Counted from the first letter of the stretch, positions 31,404 through 42,429 are shown. The stretch is 50,179 bases of DNA from Actinoplanes italicus (GCF_003001815.1 NZ_PVMZ01000044.1:1-50179), one strand, 5' to 3'. Notes: generated by a model not told the origin, from the sequence alone. Numbers and translations are program-made.

Positions 31404-32906
31404 ATGACGGGTTGTGTGCTGCGAAGGATCGTCTCCATGGCCGGGGTGGCGGTGATGCTCGCGGCGGTGATCGCCGTGCCGGCCGCGGCTCAGGCGCTGG
31501 ACACCCCGATCGTGCAGCTCACCGCCGGGGGCGGCCACGCGTGCGGGTTGGGCAGCGACACCAGGACCTACTGCTGGGGCCGGGGTGCCGAGGGGCAGTT
31601 GGGCGACGGCCGCACCACATACCGTTCGAGCCCGGTGATGGTGAACACCCCGGCGGGGGCGAGCTTCACCCAGCTGACCGCCGGGCAAGGCCACACGTGC
31701 GGGTTGGGCAGCGACGCCAAGACCTACTGCTGGGGCTTCGGTGACTACGGTCAGCTGGGCGACGGCGGCACCGCGAACCGGTCGAACCCCGGGGCGGTGA
31801 ACCTTCCGGCCGGGGTGACGTTGACCCAGCTCACCTCCGGAGACCGCAACACCTGCGGGCTGGGCAGCGACGCCAAGACCTACTGCTGGGGCATCGGCAA
31901 CTACGGCCAGCTGGGTAACGGCGGCACCCCGGAACGATCGAGTCCGGTAGCGGTCTCCACTCCGGCCGGGGTGAGCTTCACCCAGCTCGCCGGCGGCATC
32001 AACCACACGTGTGCGCTGGGCAGTGACACCAAGGCCTACTGCTGGGGCATGGGCGGCAAGGGTCAGTTGGGCGACGGCGGTACCGGGATTCAGTCGAGCC
32101 CGGTGGCGGTGAACACCCCGGCGGGTCTGACCTTCACCCGGCTCACCGCCGGCGGCTACCACATGTGTGGGCTGGGCAGCGACGCCAAGGCCTACTGCTG
32201 GGGCTTCGGCGACCACGGCCAGCTGGGCGACGGCGGCAACGTGAACCGGTCGAGTCCGGTGGCGGTGACCACCCCGGCCGGGGTGACCTTCACCCAACTC
32301 GCCGCCGGGAGCAACCACACCTGTGGGCTGGGCAGCGACACCAGGACCTACTGCTGGGGCTACGGTTTCTACGGTCAGTTGGGCAACGGCGACACCCTCA
32401 AGCGGTCGACGCCGGCAGAGGTGACCACCCCGGCCGGGGTGACCTTCACCCAGCTCGCCGCCGGCTGGCACTTCACGTGTGGGCTGGGCAGTGACACCAA
32501 GGCCTACTGCTGGGGCCTCAACGAGACCAGTCAGTTGGGCGACGGAGGCATCGCGAACCGGTCAGCCCCGGTGGCGGTGTCGCTGACCTCATCACCGGGC
32601 GCCCCGCCACCCCCGGCGAACCCGCCCTCAGCCGCTCCGCAACCTCCGGCCGGTGTCACCGTCACCACCGGCAACCAGCAGATCACCGTGTCCTGGACCG
32701 CGCCCTCGGATCTGGGCGACGGCACGCTGACCGGTTACACCGTGACCGTGCAGCCCGGCGGGAACTCCTGCACCACCGTCACCACGACATGCACGATCAC
32801 CGGCCTGCCTGAGGGCATGACGTACTTGATCACCGCGGTGACCACCACGACCGCCGGAACATCACTGGCCGGCAACCGGTATTCCGGCCCGCCTTCGCGA
32901 CGGTGA
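31404..32906 (+). CDS. Secreted RCC1-repeat beta-propeller with FN3 domain
   Basis: A 500-residue exported protein. A signal peptide (residues 1-32, ending AAAQA) is followed by seven RCC1-like repeats of about 52 residues, each with QL-AG--H-CGLGSD-KTYCWG and GQLGDG, which would close a seven-bladed propeller. Every repeat carries a Cys pair (CGLGSD and YCWG), suited to disulfides outside the cell and unusual for nuclear RCC1. A Pro-rich linker leads to a C-terminal fibronectin type III domain (about 415-490, with ITVSWTAPSD and a Cys pair). A binding or surface-adhesion role is inferred. ATG 31404 has GAGG 5 bases upstream; GTG 31401 is less likely. Confidence 0.88.
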   Translation: MTGCVLRRIVSMAGVAVMLAAVIAVPAAAQALDTPIVQLTAGGGHACGLGSDTRTYCWGRGAEGQLGDGRTTYRSSPVMVNTPAGASFTQLTAGQGHTCGLGSDAKTYCWGFGDYGQLGDGGTANRSNPGAVNLPAGVTLTQLTSGDRNTCGLGSDAKTYCWGIGNYGQLGNGGTPERSSPVAVSTPAGVSFTQLAGGINHTCALGSDTKAYCWGMGGKGQLGDGGTGIQSSPVAVNTPAGLTFTRLTAGGYHMCGLGSDAKAYCWGFGDHGQLGDGGNVNRSSPVAVTTPAGVTFTQLAAGSNHTCGLGSDTRTYCWGYGFYGQLGNGDTLKRSTPAEVTTPAGVTFTQLAAGWHFTCGLGSDTKAYCWGLNETSQLGDGGIANRSAPVAVSLTSSPGAPPPPANPPSAAPQPPAGVTVTTGNQQITVSWTAPSDLGDGTLTGYTVTVQPGGNSCTTVTTTCTITGLPEGMTYLITAVTTTTAGTSLAGNRYSGPPSRR

Positions 32907-32931
32907 TGACCCGGTGAAGTAGCTTCTGCCG

Positions 32932-33180
32932 ATGGCTCAAACACTGTCCCTGGCCGGAGCGTTCCTGGTGCTGGCCGCGTTCGTGCTGCTCCAGCTCGGA
33001 AGGCTGCGCGTCGACACCGTCACCTACCAGCTGCTGAACCTGGTCGGCGGCGGCCTGCTGGCCGGGGCGGGACTGCTCACCGCCACCTGGGGCTTCGTGG
33101 TGCTCAACAGCGTCTGGGCCGCCGTTGCGATCGTCAAGCTGTGGCAGCTCGCCCGCCGGCGGCCCGCCGAAGCGGTGTGA
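32932..33180 (+). CDS. Small three-span membrane protein (CBU_0592-like)
   Basis: An 82-residue hydrophobic protein with three short spans. The layout FLVLAAFVLLQLGRLRVDTVTYQLLNLVGGGLL followed by WGFVVLNSVWAAVAIVKLW (given here as pieces of one region, residues 11-73) matches small CBU_0592-type proteins of unknown function. It is followed 2 bases later by the next gene on the same strand, so the two form a pair. Confidence 0.7.
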   Translation: MAQTLSLAGAFLVLAAFVLLQLGRLRVDTVTYQLLNLVGGGLLAGAGLLTATWGFVVLNSVWAAVAIVKLWQLARRRPAEAV

Positions 33181-33182
33181 CG

Positions 33183-33734
33183 GTGCAGCCCCCGGATCCC
33201 GCCGACATTCGCCGCCGGCTGGCCCGTGGGCACGGCCTGACCATCCCGCTCGACCCGAGTCTCACCATGCCCGAGGCCACCGCGGTCGCGCGGGATCTGC
33301 GGAGCGCGCTGGGTGCCGATGTGGCCGTCCTCGCCTCGCCGATGGCCGGTGGCCCGATCGTGCGCGTGCTGCAGCTCGTCGGTGATGCGGACGCTTCAGC
33401 CGTACTCCCGGCTCTGGAGAGGCTCGTCGCCGAGTTCCGTGCGGTGGCGTGCGCGCTCGTCGAGCGGTCGAATGCGCTGGAAGATCCGGAGGAGGTGCGG
33501 CATGACGGCGCGACCTGGTCGCTGTTCCCGCACGGCGAGCACTGCCGGTTCGAGAACGAGGCGACCGGCGTGGTCGTCGAGGCCGACATCCACGATCCCG
33601 GGCGGATGGATCCTTACTTCCTTCTGGAGTACGCCCAGACGACCGGCCGCCACGACGCTGTTGTCGACCTCTGCGTGGAGGGTTTCCACGACATGTGCCG
33701 CCTGCTCGACGTCGCCGGTGTCGTTTACCGCTGA
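33183..33734 (+). CDS. Unrecognised protein with conserved-looking His/Cys/aromatic region
   Basis: A soluble protein of 183 residues. No family is assigned. The C-terminal half has features typical of a conserved pocket: WSLFPHGEHCRFENEATG, then EADIHDPGRMDPYFLLEYA. The N-terminal third resembles a small alpha-beta region. GTG 33183 lies 2 bases after the stop of the preceding small membrane protein, which suggests coupling. Its 3' end overlaps the convergent ankyrin gene by 10 bases. Confidence 0.6.
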   Translation: MQPPDPADIRRRLARGHGLTIPLDPSLTMPEATAVARDLRSALGADVAVLASPMAGGPIVRVLQLVGDADASAVLPALERLVAEFRAVACALVERSNALEDPEEVRHDGATWSLFPHGEHCRFENEATGVVVEADIHDPGRMDPYFLLEYAQTTGRHDAVVDLCVEGFHDMCRLLDVAGVVYR

Positions 33735-34468
33735 TCGAGTTCGGCGGCCGTCACGGCGCCGCGGCCGCGCAACCAGTCGGCGACCGTGCCGGTGCCGCTG
33801 CGGATCGCCGCGTCGAGGGGTGTGAGCCGTTCCCAGCCGGGGATCCGGTTGACGTCGGCGCCCTCGTCGACGAGGAACTCCGCGGCCGGGAGCCGCCCGC
33901 CGTGGCAGGCGCCCCACAGCGCGTCGCTGATCTCGGCGGGCGCCGGCCGGTGAGGGCCGTTGACGTGGCCGTGCAGCCGGTCCATCAGTCCCAGCGCCGC
34001 CGCGTGCCAGAGCGTGGTCCGTGCTCCGCGGTCGACCAGGCGCTGCGCGGCCCGCCACTGGGTGAACGCGACCGCGTCGTCCAGCGGTGTCCCGCCGCCG
34101 ATGACCGCGCCGTCGGCGTCGATGTCGGCGCCGGCGTCCAGCAGCGCGTCGAGGACGTCGACGTCGTCGCAGCTGGCCGCCCAGTGCAGCGGTGTCTCGG
34201 TGTGCGGGCCGGTGAAGCGGGCGTTGACGTCGGCGCCCGCGGCGACCAGCACGCCGACGGTGGCTGCGCCGCCGGGGAAGAGGCCGGGCCAGTCGGTCAG
34301 CACGTGCAGCAGGGTCCGCGTCGTGGAGCCGTCGGGGTCGGCGAGCCGGGCTGTCGCCAGCTGCGGCCGTTCGGTGAGCAGTCGCCGCAGCGCATCGGTG
34401 TCGCCGGCGCGGATCGTGCTGACGGCGGTCACGGCGAGCGGATCCTTGATGTCGATGACCAGCGCCAT
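33725..34468 (-). CDS. Ankyrin-repeat protein
   Basis: A cytoplasmic protein of 247 residues built of ankyrin repeats, which mediate protein-protein contact. Typical units are visible: LVAAGADVNARFTGPHTETPLHWAAS (residues 75-105), LLDAGADIDADG with GTPLDDAVAF, and FLVDEGADVNRIPGWERLTPLDAAI (residues 200-225). The partner is unknown. ATG 34468 is chosen because AGGGTGG lies just upstream; ATG 34489 is possible. It starts 17 bases after the YCII-like gene on the same strand, so the two are in one operon. Confidence 0.85.
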   Translation of the reverse strand: MALVIDIKDPLAVTAVSTIRAGDTDALRRLLTERPQLATARLADPDGSTTRTLLHVLTDWPGLFPGGAATVGVLVAAGADVNARFTGPHTETPLHWAASCDDVDVLDALLDAGADIDADGAVIGGGTPLDDAVAFTQWRAAQRLVDRGARTTLWHAAALGLMDRLHGHVNGPHRPAPAEISDALWGACHGGRLPAAEFLVDEGADVNRIPGWERLTPLDAAIRSGTGTVADWLRGRGAVTAAELDQR

Positions 34469-34485
34469 GCCGTCCACCCTAGAGG

Positions 34486-34809
34486 TCATTCCTGCAGCGG
34501 CCACACCTCGATGACGCCTTGGGCGACCGCGCAGGGCGACTGCGATGCCAGGGCGATGGCGTCGTCGAGGGTGTCCGCCTCGATCATCGCGAAGCCGGCC
34601 ACCGGCAGGCCGGAGGACATGAACGGCCCCGGTTGGGTGGTGATCCCGGCGGCGTCGTGGTTGCGGACCTGGACCGGCCGGCCGACGCGGCCCATGACGA
34701 CCCCCTCCTTCACCAGCCGTGCGTCGTGGTCGTGTGCGGCGTTGCGGACGGCCGGGTCGGTGCTGTCGTAGCCGGCCTGGTCGCCGTATCCGATGGTCAC
34801 GAACTTCAT
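34486..34809 (-). CDS. YCII-related (DGPF) domain protein
   Basis: A 107-residue protein with a ferredoxin-like YCII fold: start MKFVTIGYGDQAGY, middle MGRVGRPVQVRNHDAAG and PFMSSGLPVAGFAMIEADT, end GVIEVWPL. Family members often accompany sigma factors or act as small lyase-like or isomerase-like enzymes; the exact activity is unknown. GGGAG precedes the ATG. It heads the operon with the ankyrin protein. Confidence 0.85.
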   Translation of the reverse strand: MKFVTIGYGDQAGYDSTDPAVRNAAHDHDARLVKEGVVMGRVGRPVQVRNHDAAGITTQPGPFMSSGLPVAGFAMIEADTLDDAIALASQSPCAVAQGVIEVWPLQE

Positions 34810-34907
34810 GGTCGGTCTCCCTGTCCTGTCAGGCGGTCAGTGAGGCTACGGTGCCCCAAGGGTGCTCGGGGAAACCCTCGAAGGCTCGACATCGCGCTGG
34901 AGGCCCT

Positions 34908-35495
34908 TCAACGGGCGGTGAGCGGGTCAGGCTGGTTCGCGTTGAGACCGTGGTCGATGAAGTCGAGCATCCAGGTGAAACTGTCGTCGATGTCGGCGGC
35001 GATCTGGAAGCTTCCGGCGGCTTCCAGGGTCGCGAATCCGTGCAGGATGCTGCGCAGCATCCGCAGGGCGTGGATCTCCTGGCCGGGGTCCAGGTGGTAT
35101 CCGTGCAGCATGGCCGACCAGGAGGTGAGCACCCGCTGGATGGCCGGGAGGAGCGGGTCGTCGGACCCGGTCACGACGGCGGCGTTGCCTGCCGCGTACC
35201 GGCCGGGGTGTTCCAGCACCCACCTGCGCATCGCGTGTGCACCGGAGACGAGTGCTTCCCTGCCGGCCCGCCCCTGGATGGCGTCGCGGATGGCATCGGC
35301 GAACTCGTTCAGGGCCAGGACGGCGATCCGGTGGCCGAGGTCGGCCTGACTGGCGACGTGCTTGTAGAGGGAGGGTGTCCGGACGCCGAGTCGTTCGGCG
35401 AGCAGTCCCATGCTGAGCCCGGTGAAGCCGACCTCGTCGGCCAGGGCGGCGCCGGCGGCGATGACCGTGGCCCGGTCCAGTCCAGCCCTAGGCAT
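34908..35495 (-). CDS. TetR-family regulator (WHG-type C-terminal domain)
   Basis: A 195-residue repressor. The N-terminal helix-turn-helix spans residues 8-52: ATVIAAGAALADEVGFTGLS, then LLAERLGVRTPSLYKHVASQ. The C-terminal domain carries WVLEHPGRYA, ILHGFATLEAAGSFQ and a DDSFTWMLDFI end, matching TetR regulators with a WHG-type ligand domain. The ATG overlaps the stop region of the alpha/beta hydrolase gene by 8 bases, so the repressor is translated from the hydrolase message. It most probably represses that operon through the palindromes at 36343-36378. Confidence 0.9.
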   Translation of the reverse strand: MPRAGLDRATVIAAGAALADEVGFTGLSMGLLAERLGVRTPSLYKHVASQADLGHRIAVLALNEFADAIRDAIQGRAGREALVSGAHAMRRWVLEHPGRYAAGNAAVVTGSDDPLLPAIQRVLTSWSAMLHGYHLDPGQEIHALRMLRSILHGFATLEAAGSFQIAADIDDSFTWMLDFIDHGLNANQPDPLTAR

Positions 35496-36324
35496 TGGTC
35501 AGCACCGTGGCGAGGAAGGGCAGCGAAAGGGCGAGCACCTGGTCGGGAGTCTGTGCGTGCGGGTAATGGCCGGCGCCCTCGATCATCGCCAGCTGCCCGA
35601 GCCCGGCGGGCAGGTCGGCGACGATCTTCTCGCCTTCGGCGCGGGGGTCTGCCCAGTCGGGGTCGAGGCTGCCTTGAATGATCAGGACCGGGCACTGGAC
35701 GTTGGGCAGTTGTGCGCCGGCGTCGCCCGGGTTGGTCTTGCACATGGCCTGAAGGACCTTCATGCGGCCGGGCTTGCTCATGGTGGTCTCGATGCGCGCG
35801 AGTTCGCCGGCCCAGTCGGCGGGCTTGGCCGGGTATGCCAGTTCGAGGTACTTCTTCCAGCTCGACAGGCTTCCGAAGGCCATCGTCATGCCGAGCTGGG
35901 TGAATCCCGCGCGGTAGCGTTTCACCCGGATCAGGTCGCCCAGTGAGATGGCCTGTGCGCGGGTGAACGGCGCCAGCTCGATGACCCCGCTGATCAGTTC
36001 CGGCGCCGTGGCGGCGGCGATCGTCGCGGCGCCGCCGCTGATCGACTGCCCCATGATCACGGCCGGGCCGCCGAGGTGACGCACGAGCGCGACCAGGTCA
36101 CCGGCGATGTCGGTGCGGCTGTATCCGTCCCAGTCGGAACTGGAGTCTCCGCAGCCCCGGATGTCCATGTTGGCGACCCGGTACCCGGCGGCCACCAGGG
36201 CCGGCGCGAGGAACCGGTACGAGTGGCGGCTGTCGCCCATGCCATGAGCGAGCACCACCAGCGGTCCTTCGCCGGTCACGTCGTAGGCGATGGTGTTACC
36301 GGCGATGCTCAGGTGCTCGACCAT
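35488..36324 (-). CDS. Alpha/beta hydrolase under TetR control
   Basis: A 278-residue hydrolase: oxyanion HGMGDSRHSY, MDIRGCGDSS, the nucleophile elbow MGQSISGG, an acid in QGSLDPDWADP and catalytic His in GAGHYPHAQTP. It resembles haloperoxidase/epoxide-hydrolase-like esterases; the substrate is unknown. ATG 36324 has GGAGG 5 bases upstream, and the longer open frame upstream of it is not protein-like. It is the first gene of a two-gene operon ending in the TetR regulator, so the hydrolase substrate or product may be the TetR ligand. Confidence 0.87.
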   Translation of the reverse strand: MVEHLSIAGNTIAYDVTGEGPLVVLAHGMGDSRHSYRFLAPALVAAGYRVANMDIRGCGDSSSDWDGYSRTDIAGDLVALVRHLGGPAVIMGQSISGGAATIAAATAPELISGVIELAPFTRAQAISLGDLIRVKRYRAGFTQLGMTMAFGSLSSWKKYLELAYPAKPADWAGELARIETTMSKPGRMKVLQAMCKTNPGDAGAQLPNVQCPVLIIQGSLDPDWADPRAEGEKIVADLPAGLGQLAMIEGAGHYPHAQTPDQVLALSLPFLATVLTNA

Positions 36325-36342
36325 GATGCCCTCCAAGGGGTG

Positions 36343-36390
36343 GCTAACGTCGTTGCCTAGAAGGCTAATGCCGTTAGCTATAAGCGTCAA
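36343..36390 (-). promoter_or_regulatory. Promoter with two TetR-like operators for hydrolase/TetR operon
   Basis: On the minus strand TTGACG (36390-36385) and TAGCCT, 17 bases further on, form a plausible -35/-10 pair. Two related palindromes overlap it: GCTAACGTCGTTGC (36343-36356) and GCTAATGCCGTTAGC (36364-36378, perfect 5-base outer arms). Their position around the promoter fits repression by the TetR protein encoded in the same operon. Confidence 0.55.
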
Positions 36391-36551
36391 GGTGATGTCG
36401 TCTGCCAGGGCAGCCGCCACCGCGCCGACGCTGCGTCCGGCGCTGAGGCCCGGGGCGTCGAAGATCGGATCAGGCTGTTTCCGCGACCGCCGACCTGGGC
36501 CCGGCTCAGGGGCAGGGCGTTGCGGCCGCCGGTGGATACCTTCGTGGTGAC

Positions 36552-37562
36552 CTATCCGTGTGGGCCCTCGGCTTCGGCGCACAGGATTCGCTGCGCGCCG
36601 TCGCTGAGCCAGAAGGTTGTTCCAGCATGGTCGACGATCCGCATCCTGGCTGCACCGCGGGGCAGGACGGGTTCGAGGACTTCGCCTGTCCGGAGATCGA
36701 ACAGGCGTTGTCTGCCTTTCCATTCGCCGGTCGCGAACACCGGTGTGAGCAGCACATAGCGACCCGAGGAGGTGACCTTGCCGTTGATGGCGTGTTTACC
36801 CGGCAGGCGCTTCCATCCCGATTGTTGATAGAGCGGCTCGGTCACCGTCCCGTCCGGCGTGACACGGGTGATGGTGAAGAAGTCGGCCCCGTACTTGCGC
36901 ACGCTCGAGGAGTCCGAGCCTTCGACGCAGACCAGGATGCTGCCGCTGTGGCCGACCGCATCACCGATGATGCAGCCGCCGACCGATACGTCGGGGCTCT
37001 GGTTCAGTTCGTCGTCGCCGAATCGGTCGACCGGAAACCCGTCCGGGCCGAGAGTCCCGATCCGCGTCCATGACGCGCTCGTCTCGCCGACGCGCAGGAA
37101 CGCGAGGTATCGCGGGTTGCCAGTCCCGATCGGCTCATCGAGCACGACCACGTGCTCGGCCGCGAGTGCTCCCCGGCTCGCATGGCCGAACACCCGTGGC
37201 CGCTGCCCGTGCTCGGCGAAGCGATGCAGCACATCGTCGCCGGCGATCGCCATCTCACGCCGCAACCGCAGATCGGTTCCGTACACCCGCAGCGTGCCGG
37301 CATCGGCGATCACGCCGAGTGCGCCGTCGCCGAGCAACACCGGCGCCGGGGCATCATAGGCGTCGAACGGGTCACCCGACTCGTCGAGCAGCAACGTCTG
37401 AACCACCTGATCGGCGATCGACACCAACGCGTACCGGGCACCGCCGTCCCACCACACGACTGCGTAGAACACCCCGTCACCGGATACCAGACACGACCCC
37501 GCCCGTATCAGACCGCCCACCTCGTCCGGCAGCGTGAACTCGGCCGTCTTCGCCAGTCGCAC
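36552..37562 (-). CDS. Unrecognised beta-rich, propeller-like protein
   Basis: A 336-residue protein with no signal peptide and no recognised family. It consists of repeated short beta segments with Gly/Asp turns (GVFYAVVWWDGGARYALVSI, APVLLGDGALGVIADAG, YVLLTPVFATGEWKG, RQRLFDLRTGEVLE), suggestive of a beta-propeller like WD40 or PQQ-type repeat proteins but lacking their signatures. GTG 37562 was chosen because GAGAGGG lies 6 bases upstream. It is flanked by stretches without genes and appears to stand alone. Confidence 0.55.
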   Translation of the reverse strand: MRLAKTAEFTLPDEVGGLIRAGSCLVSGDGVFYAVVWWDGGARYALVSIADQVVQTLLLDESGDPFDAYDAPAPVLLGDGALGVIADAGTLRVYGTDLRLRREMAIAGDDVLHRFAEHGQRPRVFGHASRGALAAEHVVVLDEPIGTGNPRYLAFLRVGETSASWTRIGTLGPDGFPVDRFGDDELNQSPDVSVGGCIIGDAVGHSGSILVCVEGSDSSSVRKYGADFFTITRVTPDGTVTEPLYQQSGWKRLPGKHAINGKVTSSGRYVLLTPVFATGEWKGRQRLFDLRTGEVLEPVLPRGAARMRIVDHAGTTFWLSDGAQRILCAEAEGPHG

Positions 37563-37916
37563 GGAGCACCCTCTCGATTGCCGGACGGGTGGGCCCCGGG
37601 CACGTCGTGTCACGTGTTCCGCGTGTCCCTGCCCGCTCCCGGATCCGTCGATGATCTACGGTTTCATCCACCTGCTGGTCGCCTCGGCCGAGCATGCCGA
37701 AGGCCCGCAACGGAGCAGGCGGTAGTGGCGATCCCGTTTGGTTGCGTCCACGGGTTCGTACTGCCGGGTTCGAGAAACCTACTCAACTGCCGCTGAGAAG
37801 GCGCCCTGCGGGCCGGCCGGCACTCGCCGTAGTCGCCGACGACGACACAGCGGGCTGCTCCGCCGGGGAGCCGGGTGGGGTCGAGGGTCAAGAGAGAAGC
37901 GAAAGGCGATGAGGAC
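37563..37916. other. Intergenic stretch between carboxylase operon end and unknown gene
   Basis: It contains the SD and promoter region of the minus-strand gene ending at 37562 and the 3' flank of the carboxylase operon. Short open frames exist on both strands but none has coding character. No clear terminator hairpin with long arms was found. It may contain remnants. Confidence 0.35.
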
Positions 37917-39908
<1,992 letters not shown>

Positions 39909-39913
39909 GGCCC

Positions 39914-41485
39914 TCACATCCGGAAGACGCCGAACGCCGGTTCGGCGAGGGGCGCGTTGGCGGCGACGGACAGGGACAGCCCCAGCACGGTACGGGTGTC
40001 GGCCGGGTCGATGACGCCGTCGTCCCAGAGCCGTGCCGTGGAGTAGTAGGGATGGCCCTGGGTCTCGTACTGGGCACGGATCGCGTCCGGGGCGGCGCCG
40101 GAGCCGACGGTGCCCAGCACGGTGGCGGCCTGCTCACCGCCCATCACCGAGATCCGCGCGTTGGGCCACATGAACAGCAGCCTGGGGGAGTACGCCCGGC
40201 CGCACATCGCATAGTTGCCGGCGCCGAACGAGCCGCCGATGACGACGGTCAGTTTCGGCACGCGGGTCGTGGCGACGGCCGTGACGAGTTTCGCGCCGTG
40301 CTTGGCGATGCCGCCCGCCTCGTACTCACGCCCGACCATGAACCCGGTGATGTTCTGCAGGAACACCAGCGGGATGCCGCGCTGGTCGCACAGTTCGATG
40401 AAGTGCGCGCCCTTCATGGCGGACTCGGAGAACAGCACCCCGTTGTTGGCGACGATGCCGACCGGGTGGCCGTGGATGTGCGCGAACCCGGTGACCAGCG
40501 TGGTGCCGTAGTCGGGCTTGAACTCGCCGAACCGCGAGCCGTCGACGACGCGGGCGATGACCTCACGCACGTCGTAGGGGATGCGCGGGTCGGTGGGGAC
40601 CGCGCCGTAGAGGCCGGCCGGGTCGACGGCCGGTTCCTCGACCGGCACGCGCTGCCATGGCGCGGGGGTGCGGGGACCGAACGTGGAGACGATGGAGCGG
40701 ACGATGCGCAGCGCGTCGGCGTCGTCGTCGGCCAGGTGGTCGACGACTCCGGACGTACGCGCGTGAAGGTCTCCGCCCCCGAGTTGTTCGGCCGTGACGA
40801 CCTCGCCGGTCGCGGCCTTCACCAGCGGCGGTCCGCCGAGGAAGATGGTGCCCTGCTCGCGGACGATGACGGCCTCGTCGGACATGGCCGGCACGTACGC
40901 GCCGCCGGCGGTGCAGGACCCGAGCACCGCGGCGATCTGCGGGATGCGCCGGGCGGACAGTTGCGCCTGGTTGTAGAAGATCCGGCCGAAGTGGTCGCGG
41001 TCGGGGAACACCTCGTCCTGTTTCGGCAGGAACGCGCCGCCGGAGTCGACGAGGTAGATGCAGGGCAGCCGGTTGTGCAGGGCCACCTCCTGCGCGCGCA
41101 GGTGCTTCTTGACCGTCATCGGGTAGTAGGTGCCGCCCTTGACGGTCGCGTCGTTGGCGACGATCACGCACTCACGTCCGGCGACGCGGCCGATGCCGGT
41201 GACCATGCCGGCGGCCGGTGCCTGGCCGTCGTAGAGGCCGTGTGCGGCCAGCGGCGACAGCTCGAGGAACGGCGACGACGCGTCGAGCAGCGTGTCGACG
41301 CGGTCGCGGGGGAGCAGCTTGCCGCGTTCGACGTGCCGGGTGCGGGACTTCTCCGGCCCGCCGAGCCGGGCGGTGGCCAGGGTGGCGTTGAGGTCGGCGA
41401 CCAGCGCGCGATGGGTGTCGGCGTTGCGGGTGAACTGCTCGCTGCCCGCGTCGACGCGTGTGCCCAGGACCGGGTGTGCCGTCAC
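39914..41485 (-). CDS. Acyl-CoA carboxylase beta subunit (carboxyltransferase)
   Basis: A 523-residue carboxyltransferase that moves the carboxyl group from biotin to an acyl-CoA. Typical parts are GKLLPRDRVDTLLDASSPFL, GMVTGIGRVAGRECVIVAND, the motif GGTYYPMTVKKHLRAQEVA, AVLGSCTAGGAYVPAMSDE and GGSFGAGNYAMCGRAY, which define 3-methylcrotonyl-CoA-carboxylase-type beta subunits. GTG 41485 overlaps the HMG-CoA lyase stop by 4 bases and has AGGGGAGA upstream. It forms a complex with the alpha subunit encoded next. Confidence 0.93.
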   Translation of the reverse strand: MTAHPVLGTRVDAGSEQFTRNADTHRALVADLNATLATARLGGPEKSRTRHVERGKLLPRDRVDTLLDASSPFLELSPLAAHGLYDGQAPAAGMVTGIGRVAGRECVIVANDATVKGGTYYPMTVKKHLRAQEVALHNRLPCIYLVDSGGAFLPKQDEVFPDRDHFGRIFYNQAQLSARRIPQIAAVLGSCTAGGAYVPAMSDEAVIVREQGTIFLGGPPLVKAATGEVVTAEQLGGGDLHARTSGVVDHLADDDADALRIVRSIVSTFGPRTPAPWQRVPVEEPAVDPAGLYGAVPTDPRIPYDVREVIARVVDGSRFGEFKPDYGTTLVTGFAHIHGHPVGIVANNGVLFSESAMKGAHFIELCDQRGIPLVFLQNITGFMVGREYEAGGIAKHGAKLVTAVATTRVPKLTVVIGGSFGAGNYAMCGRAYSPRLLFMWPNARISVMGGEQAATVLGTVGSGAAPDAIRAQYETQGHPYYSTARLWDDGVIDPADTRTVLGLSLSVAANAPLAEPAFGVFRM

Positions 41486-42429
41486 TGGTTCTCCCCTTTG
41501 ATGGTTCCCGCGAGTGCGGTGACGGTGCGTGACGGGCTGGGGCGGCCGAGCCGTTCGGCCATCCAGACGCTGGTCTCGACCAGTCTGCCCAGGTCGACGC
41601 CGGTCTCGATGCCGAGTCCGGCAAGCTGCCAGAGCAGATCTTCGGTGGCGAGGTTGCCGGTGGCGCTCTTGGCGTACGGGCAGCCGCCGAGCCCGCCCGC
41701 GGACGCGTCGACGGTCGTCACCCCGCGTTGCAGGGCGGCGAGGGTGTTGGCGAGGGCCTGGCCGTACGTGTCGTGGAAGTGCACCGCGAGGTCGGCGGTC
41801 GCGATGCCGGCGGCGGTCAGCGTGTCGAGCAGCGCGGTGACCCGGCCGGGGGTGGCCACGCCGATGGTGTCGCCGAGGCTCAGTTCGGTGCAGCCCATCG
41901 CCATCAGGCGTTGTGCGACACCGACGACCTGCGCGACGGGCACCTCGCCCTCCCAGGGATCCCCGAAACACATCGACAGGTACGCCCGCACGCGCAGATC
42001 CTCACGACGGCCGCGTTCGACGACGGGCGCGAACATGGCCAGTGACTCGTCGACGGTCCGGTTCAGGTTGCGCCGCGCGAACGTCTCGGTGGCGCTGGCG
42101 AACACGGCGATGTCACGGACCCCGAGCGCGAGGGCGCGGTCGAGGCCGCGTTCGTTGGGCACGAGCACGGGGTAGCGGACACCGTCGGCGAGGGTGAGCC
42201 GTTGCAGCAGCTGCTCGGCGTCGGCGAGCTGAGGGACCCATTTCGGGTGTACGAAGCTGGTCGTCTCCACGACGGAGTGGCCGGCGTCGACGAGCCGTTC
42301 GACGAACTCGGCCTTGACCTCGACGGGCAGCAGTGCCGCCTCGTTCTGCAGGCCGTCGCGGGGTCCGACCTCGCAGATCGTGACCCGGGCGGGCAACCCG
42401 GGCAGCGGTGTGACGCCGTATCCGGTCAC
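41482..42429 (-). CDS. Hydroxymethylglutaryl-CoA lyase
   Basis: A 315-residue enzyme that cleaves HMG-CoA to acetoacetate and acetyl-CoA, the last step of leucine catabolism. The N-terminal EVGPRDGLQNE, SFVHPKWVPQLADAE, LSLGDTIGVATPG, HFHDTYGQALAN with the metal-binding His pair, and the signature GLGGCPYAKSATGN with the catalytic Cys are all present. GTG 42429 follows GGGAGG at a spacing of 7. It is the first gene of the operon and is divergent from the TetR gene across the palindrome at 42471. Isovaleryl-CoA dehydrogenase and methylglutaconyl-CoA hydratase are not in the window. Confidence 0.94.
   Translation of the reverse strand: MTGYGVTPLPGLPARVTICEVGPRDGLQNEAALLPVEVKAEFVERLVDAGHSVVETTSFVHPKWVPQLADAEQLLQRLTLADGVRYPVLVPNERGLDRALALGVRDIAVFASATETFARRNLNRTVDESLAMFAPVVERGRREDLRVRAYLSMCFGDPWEGEVPVAQVVGVAQRLMAMGCTELSLGDTIGVATPGRVTALLDTLTAAGIATADLAVHFHDTYGQALANTLAALQRGVTTVDASAGGLGGCPYAKSATGNLATEDLLWQLAGLGIETGVDLGRLVETSVWMAERLGRPSPSRTVTALAGTIKGENQ

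Noticed and set aside
40052..42175. Long plus-strand open frame across the carboxylase and lyase genes
   Set aside because: It is the antisense shadow of GC3-rich genes whose own frames carry full enzyme signatures.
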